Shown here in pieces: positions 24,841 to 36,729 of a DNA stretch of 64,000 bases (the stretch's first letter is position 1; each line of letters begins with the position of its first letter). Source of the DNA: Takakia lepidozioides (taxonomy: Eukaryota; Streptophyta; Takakiopsida; Takakiales; Takakiaceae); the NCBI GenBank assembly GCA_030704615.1, contig CM060731.1, forward strand, positions 21,700,001-21,764,000, given 5' to 3'. The position numbers and the translations under genes are program-made. Under the pieces are notes generated by a model. That model ran no database searches. It saw only the letters and a program-made list of their open reading frames with translations, and was not told where the DNA came from.

Positions 24841-27132
24841 ATGGTGCCCAAGTCAAGTCTGTTGTTAGCTGCTTTAAGGGCGCTGTCAAAGCATCGGACC
24901 TCTCCATCTACATCTGTGTGCAGAGGCCACTGCAGCTCACCCTCTTACAGCACGTCTCACTTGTCACTACAGCACCACGGTGCCGATAATTCTGTGGGCC
25001 CCTGTTCTTCTTTCACTGTGCAGTGTACGAAGAACAATACTGGGGAGCTTATGGCCGGTGGTGAGTCTACGGGGAATTTCTGTAGCTAGGAGAGTTCTAA
25101 TTAATACTGGGGGCTGCACCTGGATTGATGTCGACAGGGAGAGCGAGGAGGGAAGAAGGTGTTGGGAGTGTTCTACAAGGCACACCAATATGCAAACAAT
25201 CCTGAGTTTCTTGGATGCGCTGAAAATGCCCTGGGATTGCGAGAGTGGGTGGAATCAATGGGCCATACCTACGTTGTGACCTCAGACAAGGATGGCCCTG
25301 ATTCTGGTAACAATCTTTCGCACTAAAGAATTCCGCGCTCACGCTTATACTCAACTTTGAATTGTAGATTCGAGGACACAAGGGTGCCTCCCTTTCTTAC
25401 CAAGGAATGTGCATGATCGCATGTACGCAGAGTTGGATAAGGAGTTGCCGGATACCAACATCCTCATAACCACGCCATTTCATCCTGCCGATCGCCTCAA
25501 GAAAGGCAAAAAGTTAGAGCTCCTGGTGACGGCGGGTGTGGGCTCAGACCACATCGATCTTAAAACAGCAGCTGCGGCTGGTCTCACAGTGGCCGAGGTC
25601 ACAGGTTTGAATTTCGAATTCTGATCCCATCTGAGCTATGACAGGCCAACTGTTAGTGTCTAGATCTTACATGTTTGGGAGATTGGTTTCCAGCGAAACC
25701 CACTAGGAATGCTCTTACACTGGAGCTGATTGTGGTGATTACACACACCAGGGTAGGATCCACTCAGTCTACAACCGCCTTCATAGCTCTCCCACACAAA
25801 TCTGGTTGCAGGTTTTGATCGAGTGTTATGTGGGTTGGCAAGGTTTGACAGATAATTACCCCTGAACAGAGATGTGGCAGATAGCGCTGCCCAGGGTTAC
25901 ACTGCCAGAAATACCGAGGCAGAATGGAGGCAGTATATAGCCCTTGAGGTAATCTTAGGGCTGGTGAGAGGGAGGGAGCAGAGAGAGGAGACGTTGATCA
26001 ATGCTTTTTACACGCAGTGAATGCATGTGAACCACGTCTTGAACGTTGACTCTGGGAAGACTTTCTCACACAAACCTGCATGGTGGGAGACAGGAAGCAA
26101 TGTGACATCCGTGGCGGAAGATGAGCTGATGCGCATACTAGTTCTAGTGCGAAACTTTCTACCAGGATGGAAGCAAGTGGTGGAAGGGCTCTGGGACGTG
26201 GCAGAAATAGTTCACAGAGCACACGACCTGGGAGGCAAAGTTGTGGGCACTGCAGGCGCAGGCCGAATTGGGAGGGAGCTCATGAAACGTCTCAAGGTAA
26301 TCTGCAACTCTGCACCATCACCATCTCTTTCTGGGATTCTGCAGGATCTTCCCTACATTATCGAGATAGACAAAAGTTGTTGCCAGCGGCGATGGTGATG
26401 ACTGAGTCCAAATGTGCATGTGGCCTGCTGTTCTGCATGCCATACATGCACCCTGGCAGCAAACCCAACGTTAATGGGGCCCATTCAAACAGTTCACACT
26501 CTTCATGTGGAATGCTTAAAATAAAAGTTAGTTCAGAAATAATGCCACAGAGCAAATTTTGACAGCCGCTAGGCTAATGGGTTTGGATAAGGGTACAGCA
26601 TACATGCCTGTGAAAGAGAGTCTAGAAATCTTTGGTGCACAATATGGAGCCATGGGTTCTTGGGCCACAGTGGTGAACATGTGGGTTGAAACAGGGATTC
26701 GATCTCAAGCAAACGCTGTATTATGACCGCCGCTCAATTGGGGAAGAGCTGGAGAAGCAATTAGGTGCTACCAGGGAGACAGACCTCAACACTCTGTTGA
26801 GCAAGTGCGATGTCGTGTCCATAAATCTTCCCCTCACAGATGCAACTCGGTATGTTGTCCACAACCACCTCACAACTGTACTATGTGAATGTGTTGCTGG
26901 TTTTCCACAGTGTCATGTGGAAGTTCTCTAGTGAGTAGTGACAAGAATAGATCGCCTTCTCTGTTTCTTTCTCTCTGATTTCTTGGGCTTGTGACTCGGG
27001 TGGGGACAGTGGCCTTTTTAACAAGGAGCGCATTGCTAAGATGAAGTGGGGGGCCATACTGGTGAACAAATGCACGTGGTGCCATTTGTGACAAAGAGGC
27101 AGTGGTAGAGGCTCTCAAGTCTGGGCAGCTGA
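24841..27132 (+). pseudogene. Formate dehydrogenase pseudogene (exons 1-6)
   Basis: Exons match those of the intact gene: 24841-24985, 25138-25306, 25431-25604, 26094-26296, 26695-26849 and 27010-27132. Exon 1 starts MVPKSSLLLAALRALSK, but its frame shifts within the presequence and the intron 1 donor is changed from GTAAGT to ATAATT. Exon 3 lacks 12 bp, removing four residues of the conserved PAYITAERL segment. Exon 4 has TAGAGRIG where the intact copy has TVGAGRIG. Exon 6 has one extra A after GTGAACAA, so it reads into a stop just past the active-site Arg region. Exons 7 and 8 are absent; intron-like sequence ends near 27250. It is non-functional as read. Confidence 0.88.
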
Positions 27133-27249
27133 GTGGTAATAGCCCCTGCTTCCTCATCAAATGCAGTGTTCCTAGAGTATTGTGCGGTAACTGCAAGAGA
27201 ATGACACATCTAGATAGTTAGAAGCTTGGACGAAGGTTACATATAGGGA

Positions 27250-29320
27250 GTGCTGCGCGATAGGTTTACCGCAGATCTTGTGAAAAGAAATCTTTGACAA
27301 GCATTACAGTGAGTAGTGAGTACCATGTGGGATCCATGTAGGGTCCACATTCTGTAAAACCATTAAGACCAATGGCCTAAACAGTGTCCTAGTACATTCC
27401 ATTCTCAAGCGAACATTGCAGAGGCAAAAGCCCACTTGTGCATCATCGCGGAAGCCGCTCAGTGCAGACTGCTGTTACTGGCAGTCATAATGGTGTGGTC
27501 GCAAATGCCGGTTCCAAGCCTTTACTGCTCCTCCCCGTCGTGTGGGGTGACAACGGCCCGGGGACCCCTATCTCCAAGAAGCCACACGATAGGAACGGGC
27601 AGGCTTTGACGCCCCGCGCCATGTCGTCCGAATAAGGCTGTTGGACACAGTCGGACTGTCAGGTCAGGGGACGACCCGGTTCTAGGGGAACACAGGCCAT
27701 GCTAGTTCCATAACTTGGGCTCTTGGACGGGACCTTCAGGTGCCGGCTCTTGGACGATGTAGATGGCAGGTTTTGACACCCGGGTTCCATGGGAACACAC
27801 CATGACACCCATCCGTCGAGCTCCAGCCACGAGTGGTATCCCGTGCTACCTTGCTCCTACTACTTAAGCTCAAGCTATGTTGCAGTCTTACTTACTACCG
27901 CTGTCGAGCTAGATAGAAACTAGCCTTACAAAATTTTACAAAAACTTTTTGTAGAGTCATGATCTCTGAAGAGTCACTAGAGGCTAATCAAAATTGCCCT
28001 CAACTCCTCGCAAGCCGGTCCACGCACGGACGAAACTTCAAACTTCTTTGCTTGCGTGAGAAACAGCCTCGAATTAAACCACTGTGAGGCAAGTGGCTTT
28101 TACAATTCACCACAACATCCGAGTCACAGTCAGGTAAAGAAAGTTGGTCTATACATACATCTTGAATTCTAAGTTTGTTGTCCTCCCAACTTCTCCTCTA
28201 TGATCGTAGTCACCATTTCTACAATCATACATGTGTCCTGGATGATTTCTTGAAGTACTAAGTATTTTCTTAGGAAAGTTCATCTTGTCCAAAACAACTC
28301 CTCCAAAACGACGCGACTGCTAGCAAATCAGCCTAGGTATTCCTTGCAACATAGGCAACGAGAACTGAATTGCAAAGATACACATGGAGAATTATCTGAT
28401 GAGTAAATCGGATTGAACTTTTGACGACAATGTAGATAAGATGTTGCAAATCTATGACGCGAAGTTATCATTTAATCTTGAGAGCTTGCCGAATATGTCC
28501 AAATCAACTTCACGCGACATGTACAACATTAGTGAGAGAAGAGACCTACCGTTGTCTTGGCAAGGTCCTCGCATCCAGTGAAAATCTCATGTCCAGGTGC
28601 CAAAGGCGACAGTGTAAGCCCGGGCTTTGTTAGCTCCACTGGTAGCCAACCTCTTCTTGTCATTCAGATCCTAGAATCCAACAAAGAGATGAACAAACAG
28701 TTGAGGCTCGTTCATAGAATACCACAAGTAACCGCAGTTGACATGACATGGACACTAATAAGCACCATCGTTCGGATGTCTGATCCAAAAGCCAAAGTGA
28801 TGACCTCCACTTCATGTGGCCCGGCTTAAGAGACACAGGGATTGAAATTGTCACAGCCTCACAAATCCAACAATGTACTCAAGATGATGGGTGGCAGTAT
28901 TAACTTGGCCAAATTATTTTCTCCCTCCCATTTTCATGCCGAAGCTAAAGTGTGAAACCCTTCGATACCTACTGAAACAATCAGCAAGGTGCCGATATCA
29001 CTTTATTAGTTACTTTCTCTACGGTTTGTCGTCCATTGTTTGAACAGATATCATGTTTGCACCCTTTCCATGAATCGCACCCTCCCAGATCGGAAAGGAT
29101 AGGCTAAATGGCCCTGTATCTATCTTCTTTACAGGTCCAATCATCCTTCTTCATTATCCCCACATCTGTGAACAAGTTATCAACATCTATGTACAACTAG
29201 ACGGGTCACATGGACTTAATCAGGTATTCAATCAGGTGGTGAAGCATACCATGTACTTCGTGCAACCATAGGCAAGAGGCTAAACCACATCTTTATTAGA
29301 AAAAAATTCACATTTACTAT
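27250..29320. other. Two kilobases with no recognised feature
   Basis: Short open frames occur on both strands, but none has a domain or exon pattern I recognise. Parts may be unrecognised 5' sequence of the chromovirus that begins at about 29.3 kb, because no 5' LTR for it is found. Confidence 0.3.
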
Positions 29321-29337
29321 ATAATTTTGAAGCATTT

Positions 29338-29916
29338 ATGTCCGAGTTCACTGCAACGTTTGGAGAGAATGATAGAGAGAGAGTTGCAGAGACAAAGATA
29401 CGAAATCTTCGACAAGGAGCACGTCCTGCTTCCGTTTATGCTGCCGAATTTCGACAACTTGCGTGCGACCTCGATTGGAATGAGAAGAGCCTCATTAGTC
29501 AGTTTTAATATGGGCTAAAAGATGATGTAAAAGATTTGTTGCTGACAATGCCAAATGTGAGCACACTGAGTGAAGTCATCACCCAAGTCATTGCATGCGA
29601 TAATCGTTTGTTCGAAAGACGTCAAGAGAAGCGATCTGGATGGTCGACGACGCATCATGTCACTGTTACTACGGCACCAAACACAACAATCCATCAGACA
29701 TCCGGTAGTGATCCTATGCAGATTGATGCTGTCCGATTCAAGCTACTAACGCCACAAGAAAAACAAAGACGGCGCTCGAATGAATTATGCATCTATTGCG
29801 GAGAAGAAAATCATATAGCATTAAATTGCCCCAACAAAAGAAGATTCAAAGCTCGGGGCACAACTCAAGTGTTCGATACAAGGAGGTCCAAAAACGAAGA
29901 TGTCCAGTCACAGTAA
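29338..29916 (+). pseudogene. Chromovirus Gag
   Basis: The frame begins FMSEFTATFGENDRERVAETKIR and continues as a retrotransposon Gag region (RQGARPASVYAAEFRQLACD). TAA at 29506-29508 breaks it; the same frame resumes to 29916. A CCHC knuckle, CIYCGEENHIALNC, lies near the end. Gag forms the particle and binds RNA through the knuckle. The N-terminus upstream of 29338 is missing. Confidence 0.8.
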
Positions 29917-32720
29917 GGACCATGCGGCTGGACACCACAAATTCCTTACCGAAAAAAAGTCTTTTTTTACCTCCAGACCCTGCACTTTGCTTCACAATTC
30001 CGGTAAAAATCAGAGTGCAAAATCGAGATATTTCTGTAGAAGCATTTTTGGACTCGGGGGCTTCAGCTTGTTTTATGGACAAAAACTTTGCGAAGCAACA
30101 CAATTTAACGCTCGTAAAGAAGAAACTCTCGGCCCCCGTTGAAATCATCGATGGACGACCATTAGCATCAGAAAATGTGGACCATGAAACTCGACCACTC
30201 GAAGTGAAGCTTAAAGATCAAGCAACACATATTGTTTTCAACGTCATCCAGTCTCCAACGAATCCTGTGATCCTTGGACTTTCCTGGTTCGTACTTCATT
30301 GTTCTTTGGAGCTAGAGCTTTCATGAGAGCATGTGGCATTCACACTTTATGCGACTCCGATCAAGACCACAATAAGCAAAGATACTTCAACATTATCCGC
30401 TCAATATCAAGATTTCAAAGATGTCCTCGAGAAGAAAAATGCAAACATATTGAGAACATCGACCTTATGACTGTGCAATTGAGTTACAAAAATGAGCCCA
30501 ACCACCATTCGGCCCAATCTATAACTTATCCCAGACGGAGTTGGCTACATTACGTGAATACGTTGATGAAAATTTGTCAAAGCACTTCATCCGACATTCA
30601 AAATCACCTACGGGGGCGTCTATCTTGTTTGTGAAAAAGAATGACGGATCATTACGCATGTGTGTCGACTATCGCGGTCTCAACAAAGTCACAATCAAGA
30701 ATCGTTATCCATTGCCACTGATTTCTGGGCTTCTCGACCAGCTAGGATGAGCGAAGATTTTCACCAAAATTGACTTGAGATGAGCTTATAACCTTATACG
30801 GATAAAAGAAAGAGACGAATGAAAAACAGCTTTTCGAACAAGGTTTGGACATTTTGAATATAGTGTTATGTCTTTCGGTCTTATGGCTCTAGCAATTTTC
30901 CAACATATGATGAATGACATCTTTCGAGAATTTTAGATGACTTTGTGTCATCTATTTGGACGACATTTTGATATTTTCACAGAATGAAGAAGAACATGGC
31001 CGCTATGTACGCCTTGTCCTTAATAAATTAAGAGAAAGATGACTATATGCCAAGTTCGAAAAATGTTTTTTCCATCAATCTAAGGTCGAATTTCTGGGCT
31101 ACATTATTTCCGATAAAGACGTCTTTATGGATCAGGAAAATACAAACCATCATCGAGTGGATTAAACCAACTTCGGTCCGAGATATACAATGTTTTCTGG
31201 GCTTCGCAAATTTCTATAGAATCTTCGTCAATGACTACTCCAAAATTGCTGCACCATTGACATGACTCATATGGAATGACAAATTTGTATGGGACGAGAA
31301 GGCTGACCAGACATTTGAAAGGCTGAAGCAAGCATTTACAACGGCTCCAATACTGGTACATATAGACCCATCTAAACCATTCTTCTTGGAAGCAGATGCA
31401 TCGGACTTTGCACTTGGCGCTATACTCTCTCAATACGGTACAGATGGCCGACTTCACCCTGTTGGTTTTCGTTCTCGCAAATTTTCCGCAACAGAGATCA
31501 ATTATGAAATCCATGACAAAGAACTTCTAGCGATCATCGATGCTTTTGAGGAATGGCGTCATCTACTGGAGGGAGCTAGACATCAGGTCACTGACTACAC
31601 TGATCACAAAAACCTCGAATATTTTATGATTGTTCGTGTTTTGAATCGACGTCAAGCCAGATGGGGTATGTCACTAGCAATGTTTGATTTTGTTATTACT
31701 TATCGCCCCAGACATCTTCAAGGGAAACCCGATGCTCTTTCTCGACGATCGTATCTTGCGTCGAAAAAAAAGGAGGCAGCTTTCGACCAACAGAAATCCA
31801 TCATCTTGAAACCAGCAAATCTCTAAATGAATGTGCTATCCATGTCCATCTATGACGATGCAGAGATCATAAAGGAGATTCAGGAAGCACTGAAGAATGA
31901 CCAATTTGCTACGATACTACGAAGTCAACTAAATTGACCTCGAGACAACCCACATGTTACAAACGTCTTCGAATTCAAAGATGATTTACTTTATTTCAAG
32001 GGACTTCGCTATGTACCTCCAGGACCTACACGACTTCAAATTCTTCAAACATGTCATGATCTTCCGGCTGTAGGACATTTCGGCTTCAACAAAACAATAG
32101 AATTGATATCCAGAGACTATTGGTGGCCGCAGATGTGGAAACTCGTGAAAGAATTTATAAAATCTTGCGACACGTGTGCTAGAGCACGACATCGACCTTA
32201 CGGCCTTCTTCAACCATTATCCATTCCCAATGGTCCATGGTCGTCTGTGTCTATAGACTTTATTACGGACCTTCCAATTTCCAAGACCACCGATTCAATC
32301 ATTTTTATTGTAGATCATTTTACGAAGATGACACATTTCATTCCATGTAATAAGACGATTACCGGCGAGGAAACTGCAAACTCTTCCTCAATAATATTTA
32401 CCGCATTCATGGACTCCCGAAGGACGTCGTATCTGATTGAGGACCACAGTTTATATCAAATTTCTGGAGGGGATTATTTCACATATTGGATACTAAGATC
32501 AATCTCTCTACAGCTAATCATCCACAGACTGATGGTCAAACCGAACGTGTAAATCAGAGGAGCAGTATCTTCGCTGTACGATAAATTATCATCAAGATAA
32601 TTGGACGGACCTTTTGTCATTGGCTGAGTTTGCCTACAACAACACTATACATTCTTCGACCAAACAAACTTCATTTTTCTCCAATTATGGTCATCATCCT
32701 CGAGCAAACCCTTTCCACAT
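29917..32720 (+). pseudogene. Chromovirus Pol: protease, RT, RNase H, integrase (interrupted)
   Basis: The protease frame (29787-30326, in another phase from Gag) has AFLDSGASACFMD, the Asp active site. The RT region (about 30541-31000) has [20 protein letters not shown] but then several stops. RNase H lies at 31386-31826 (EADASDFALGAILSQYG). Integrase at 32040-32720 has the HHCC zinc-binding region (CDTCARARHRP preceded by two His) and an SIDFITDLP segment. The protein would copy and integrate the element, but stops throughout make it inactive. The break at 32720 lies in integrase, shortly after a YGHHPRANPF segment. Confidence 0.82.
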
Positions 32721-33275
32721 TGTCGTGCGCATACATATCGCTACACAACTACATCGCTGTCCAAACCACACCACACATATATGCACAATAAAGTAGTCTA
32801 GCACAATCGCCCCCCTAGCTGGTGGATAGGTCCCTCTACCTCCAGATAGCTACAAGATGTAATAGCCACAGCCGTACTAAGTCCTCTATCACTGTCTTTA
32901 TCGTGCTCAAACTCTATCAACCAAGAGGCCGGGTACAAGAGTAGCCCCATCGTTAGTCGCCGTCTTGCAACCAAACCATCACTCTTAGAAATAGAAGTCG
33001 AGCCAGGGGCACCCCAAGCTATGGGGACTCCACCCCACAACAACCTACACTCCCATCATAAGCACACTCAGATCTAAACGCATGAAGGAGCTCGGTCGCG
33101 CAGGCTCAACTCGAGAGAGATGAGCTGCGCGACTGCCGCTCTCGTGAAGATAAGACAGACCAGGTGTCAAACTAAACTTGACACCTGATTTAACACTTGA
33201 CCTAAATCCAAGTGTTAAATACAAATAACTAGTTTTATTCTAGCTGTTTTCACACTGTGCTTATTTAACTTGACA
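32721..33275 (-). repeat. Complete LTR (555 bp) of the nested element
   Basis: It starts TGTCGTGCGC and ends ACTTGACA, giving TG...CA ends, and abuts the ACAT target duplication on its left. Positions 32969-33275 recur at 44416-44722 without a visible difference. Positions 32721-32971 recur at 33278-33499 with a gap of about 29 bp, where CTCTATCA flanks the missing part. In element orientation this is the 3' LTR. Confidence 0.8.
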
Positions 33276-33277
33276 GC

Positions 33278-33499
33278 TGTCGTGCGCATACATATCGCTA
33301 CACAACTACATCGCTGTCCAAACCACACCACACATATATGCACAATAAAGTAGTCTAGCACAATCGCCCCCCTAGCTGGTGGATAGGTCCCTCTACCTCC
33401 AGATAGCTACAAGATGTAATAGCCACAGCCGTACTAAGTCCTCTATCAACCAAGAGGCCGGGTACAAGAGTAGCCCCATCGTTAGTCGCCGTCTTGCAA
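33278..33499 (-). repeat. Partial LTR copy adjoining the complete LTR
   Basis: This repeats the first 251 bp of the complete LTR, less about 29 bp, and is separated from it by only GC. It ends at CTTGCAA, the point at which the right-hand LTR piece (44416-44722) begins. The two pieces together would make one full LTR split by the internal region. Confidence 0.8.
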
Positions 33500-33594
33500 T
33501 CTGTGAACTTGAGCCAAGATCTCGTGTGTTCAAGGTCTCCTAGTAGCTGGGCCTTGCGTTTCTTGTTAGCCTCCCATGGTTGTATCCACTCCCA

Positions 33595-36500
33595 CTATCC
33601 AATGCAATGTGGACATAACCAATCCCCATCCGGAACCATCTCAAGAGGTGGAGTCAAGCATCCCATATGCCAACCTCTAGAGCATCGATCACATACCAGC
33701 ATGGTGGCTGCCCCTTTAGCAGACCCACACAACATGCACCTCAAACCTGCAGATACCACTGCCAGGTTTGGGTCAATCCTGCCATCGACATTCGGAAGGT
33801 GACATGGCGCACAATTACGCACATGGTCCTTCCAAGTGATGCCATCCCGACCCTCCAAGACCAAGACGCCTGAGGGCAAGACCTCTCGAACCCTCAAAAT
33901 AACACGTCCTGCAGTCACATCCAGGGTCGTAGGAGCAGTCTGCTGCAGATAGACATAGTCACCAGGGTTGAATCTCCGAACCCCAGGACGATAGCCCCCA
34001 CCACGTATGGTAGCATACCTCAACGTATCACGGTGTTGTGCAATGGCAAGGTTCTCGAAAGCCATAGGCATGACTCTCTTGAACAACTCTGCACGCTGCT
34101 CACATGCACGTGCCCACACGTCCGGATCGTCAAGGTTAAGAACTGTAGCAGCTTCTCTGCGAATGGATGTAGGCAAATCCGGCTCTCGGCCAAAGAGAAG
34201 AAAGTATGGTGAGAAGGAGGCAAGTGATGCTTGCTTGCTGAACCTGTAGCCCATGGCTAACCAGGGTAACTGAAGGTCCCAATCTCCTAGGTGTCCCTTC
34301 TGCAAGCCATACTTGCGCAAACCCCTCTTTACTGTCTGAACAACTCTCTCTGCCAAGCCATCGGCTTCAGGATGATCCCGAGAAGTGGTGCGGTGGTCTA
34401 TCAAGGCCTTGTCACACAAAGCCTGAAACTCCCCCAAGAACTCTCTCCCTTGGTCCGTGAGTACCTCAGCTGGAGCACCGAATCGGCTAAGCACACAATC
34501 CAGGAATGCATACGCAGCTCCCTCACTAGCCTTATCAGGCAATGGAACCAATTCAATCCACTTGGAGAAGTGCTCCACCATCACCAACACGTACTTGTTG
34601 TGGCGCATGGTCAGTGGCAACGGCCCTGCGAAGTCAAGACTCCACCTGTAGCCCAATCCCATGATCGGAAGAGGGTGCAATTGTGGAGTAGGGGCGTTGA
34701 ATGAAGCACGCACCCTGTCACACACCATGCACCTAGCCACAAATTGTTGCACCTCTGTGTGCATACCACGCCACCAATACTGCCCCTGCAGTAGACTATG
34801 AGTGCGTCGCACCCCAAAATGCCCCAACTCCTCATGGGCATGCCGCACTAACCGTGCCCGCTGTGTTGGGTGAGGCACAATCCTCACTCGACCATCCTCC
34901 CACACTCGGAGCAGGTGTGTCCCCTCCCACCTGAACCTCTTGGCTCGTTGTAGGATCCGATCCCTCTCCTTGGCAGTCATAGTGGCTGTCGTGTCTCCAC
35001 TGCGGAGGTAGTCCAACACAACTGAATCCTCATGTATATCTTTGGCGCCACTCTGCTCATTGCTGGCCTCAGGGTCCTCAGACACTTGATCTACAGTCAT
35101 CCCTGTTGTAGGTCCAACCTGGCCTTCCGCTGCCAAGATACACAGAAATGCAGATGCATGCCATCCGGGCACCATCTCCTCGTCCGTCTCACCATGCCAC
35201 CGAGCTCCAGTGTCATCCTGCTGGCTCGTGCATGGATTGCGACTCAACCCATCTGCATTTCGATTGACCAAACCCGGTCGATGCACCACCTGAAAGTCAT
35301 ACTCTTGAAGGATGAGTGCCCACCGTGCAAGCTTCCCCGTAAGCTTGTCTGACTCCATCAACCACTTGAGTGGTTGGTGATCCGTGACAAGGGTGAAGAG
35401 ATTGCCGTATAGATAGCACCTGAAGTGTGCCACGGCCCACACTGCAGCTAAGCATTCTCCCTCATATGAGCTATACTTAGACTCTGCAGCATTGTTCGAG
35501 CGGCTAGCATAAGCCACTACGAACTCTCTTCCCTCATCATCCACCTGTGTGAGCACCGCTCCAAGCCCCAGCATGCTCCAATCTGTATGCAGCTGAAAAG
35601 GACGCCCCCTGATAGGTCGTCTCAAGATGGGCGCCGAGGTCAACCTCGCCTTGAGCTCTTGAAAAGCTTGTTCTTGCTCATCTTCCCACTGCCACTCCTG
35701 GTCCACCTTGGTCAGCTTGGTTAGAGCCTTTGCAATGGCACTAAATCCCTTAACAAACCGTCTGTAATAGTTTGCTAACCCCATGAAAGCTCGAACTCGG
35801 CTCACATCCGTGGGGCGTGGAACCTGTGCAATGGACTCTACCTTAGTCTGCTGTACCCCCAATCCTCCAGGATATATCATGTGACCCAGATACTCAATCT
35901 GGTTGTGGAAAAACTTGCACTTGCCCGGATGTAACTTCAATCCGTGCGTCCTCAAGCGCTCAAATACCCCCTGAAGGTGTCTCTCATGCTCCTCCACCGT
36001 AGCACTAAAGATGATGATGTCATCTATGTAGCACCGAGCAAACTCCACCCCTGCTAGAATCCTGTCCATGACTCTTTGAAACTCAGCGGGAGCGTTTTTA
36101 AGCCCAAATGGTAAGAACCGCCACTGGTATAGGCAATCCTTCCCGTGCTCATTGATCCCCCAGAATGCCGTCTTTTGCTTATCCGCCTCCTTGATCGGCA
36201 ACTGGTGATATCCGGATCGTAAATCCAACGTGCTAAAGACCTTGGAATGCCCAATGGCATCAAAGATCTCCTCTGGTGTTGGCATGGCATACCTATCGGA
36301 CTTGGTCTGACGATTTACAGGCCGGTAATCACCGCACATACGTCTCTCCGTCCAATTGCCATAGACATCCTTCTTAGCTGGCATCACTGTGGCTGAAGCA
36401 TACTCTCCACCAGAGAGCTCCACCAAACCTGCCTCCCAGAGATCTTGAGTCCTCATCTGAATCAAAGACCTCTCCATGTCACTGTATCTATAGGGTCTCC

Positions 36501-36729
36501 GAAAGATTGGCGTGTCAGTGGCCAACTCAATACGGATCTCTTGACCCTTCAGTGCTCCCAAGTCCTTCAAACTGAAGGCAAAGCAATTCCTGTAAGCCCT
36601 CAGGAACCGCCGTATACGTCGTCTCTCTCCTCCGGTGACAATGGGTCCAATGTCAGGCTCCCAATTGTCCTCCGTAACTGCAACCTTAAGTCCAGTGGGC
36701 TTAGAGGTAGAGGACGCGTCCCGTGGTTG
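33595..36729 (-). CDS. Nested element Pol: reverse transcriptase, RNase H, integrase, PHD finger
   Basis: The frame is open from 36729 to the TAG at 33595-33597; numbering below starts at the MKDLGALKGQ codon (36570). RT spans about residues 20-250 with STLDLRSGYHQLP and YIDDIIIFS (Asp 183 and 184). RNase H is at about 325-445 (LHTDWSMLGLGAVL, VTDHQPLKWL, NADGLSRN). Integrase has the HHCC region (HAHEELGHFGVRRTH, CMVCDRVR) and D646, D706 and E741 in LDFAGP, LTDQGREF and DGLAERVV. A PHD finger at residues 944-988 follows, with a C4HC3 pattern CMLC, CDRC, H, C, CPHC. A TAG at 36730 separates this part from the upstream protease-methyltransferase in the same frame. It probably was CAG. No chromodomain is present; the PHD finger takes its place. 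Confidence 0.9.
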   Translation of the reverse strand, partial: QPRDASSTSKPTGLKVAVTEDNWEPDIGPIVTGGERRRIRRFLRAYRNCFAFSLKDLGALKGQEIRIELATDTPIFRRPYRYSDMERSLIQMRTQDLWEAGLVELSGGEYASATVMPAKKDVYGNWTERRMCGDYRPVNRQTKSDRYAMPTPEEIFDAIGHSKVFSTLDLRSGYHQLPIKEADKQKTAFWGINEHGKDCLYQWRFLPFGLKNAPAEFQRVMDRILAGVEFARCYIDDIIIFSATVEEHERHLQGVFERLRTHGLKLHPGKCKFFHNQIEYLGHMIYPGGLGVQQTKVESIAQVPRPTDVSRVRAFMGLANYYRRFVKGFSAIAKALTKLTKVDQEWQWEDEQEQAFQELKARLTSAPILRRPIRGRPFQLHTDWSMLGLGAVLTQVDDEGREFVVAYASRSNNAAESKYSSYEGECLAAVWAVAHFRCYLYGNLFTLVTDHQPLKWLMESDKLTGKLARWALILQEYDFQVVHRPGLVNRNADGLSRNPCTSQQDDTGARWHGETDEEMVPGWHASAFLCILAAEGQVGPTTGMTVDQVSEDPEASNEQSGAKDIHEDSVVLDYLRSGDTTATMTAKERDRILQRAKRFRWEGTHLLRVWEDGRVRIVPHPTQRARLVRHAHEELGHFGVRRTHSLLQGQYWWRGMHTEVQQFVARCMVCDRVRASFNAPTPQLHPLPIMGLGYRWSLDFAGPLPLTMRHNKYVLVMVEHFSKWIELVPLPDKASEGAAYAFLDCVLSRFGAPAEVLTDQGREFLGEFQALCDKALIDHRTTSRDHPEADGLAERVVQTVKRGLRKYGLQKGHLGDWDLQLPWLAMGYRFSKQASLASFSPYFLLFGREPDLPTSIRREAATVLNLDDPDVWARACEQRAELFKRVMPMAFENLAIAQHRDTLRYATIRGGGYRPGVRRFNPGDYVYLQQTAPTTLDVTAGRVILRVREVLPSGVLVLEGRDGITWKDHVRNCAPCHLPNVDGRIDPNLAVVSAGLRCMLCGSAKGAATMLVCDRCSRGWHMGCLTPPLEMVPDGDWLCPHCIG

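Larger units (their letters stand above)
29338..32720 (+). mobile_element. Decayed Ty3/gypsy chromovirus, left part
   Basis: Plus-strand gag, protease, reverse transcriptase, RNase H and integrase follow in the standard Ty3/gypsy order. Many stops and shifts interrupt the frames. The element is split at 32720 by the 12 kb insertion and resumes at 44727 with the end of integrase and a chromodomain. The 5' LTR and primer-binding site are not found, so the left end is truncated or unrecognisable. Confidence 0.85.

Noticed and set aside
24841-27132. Calling the plus-strand FDH copy a working gene
   Set aside because: Lost donor, frameshifts, deletion in a conserved segment and missing exons 7-8.
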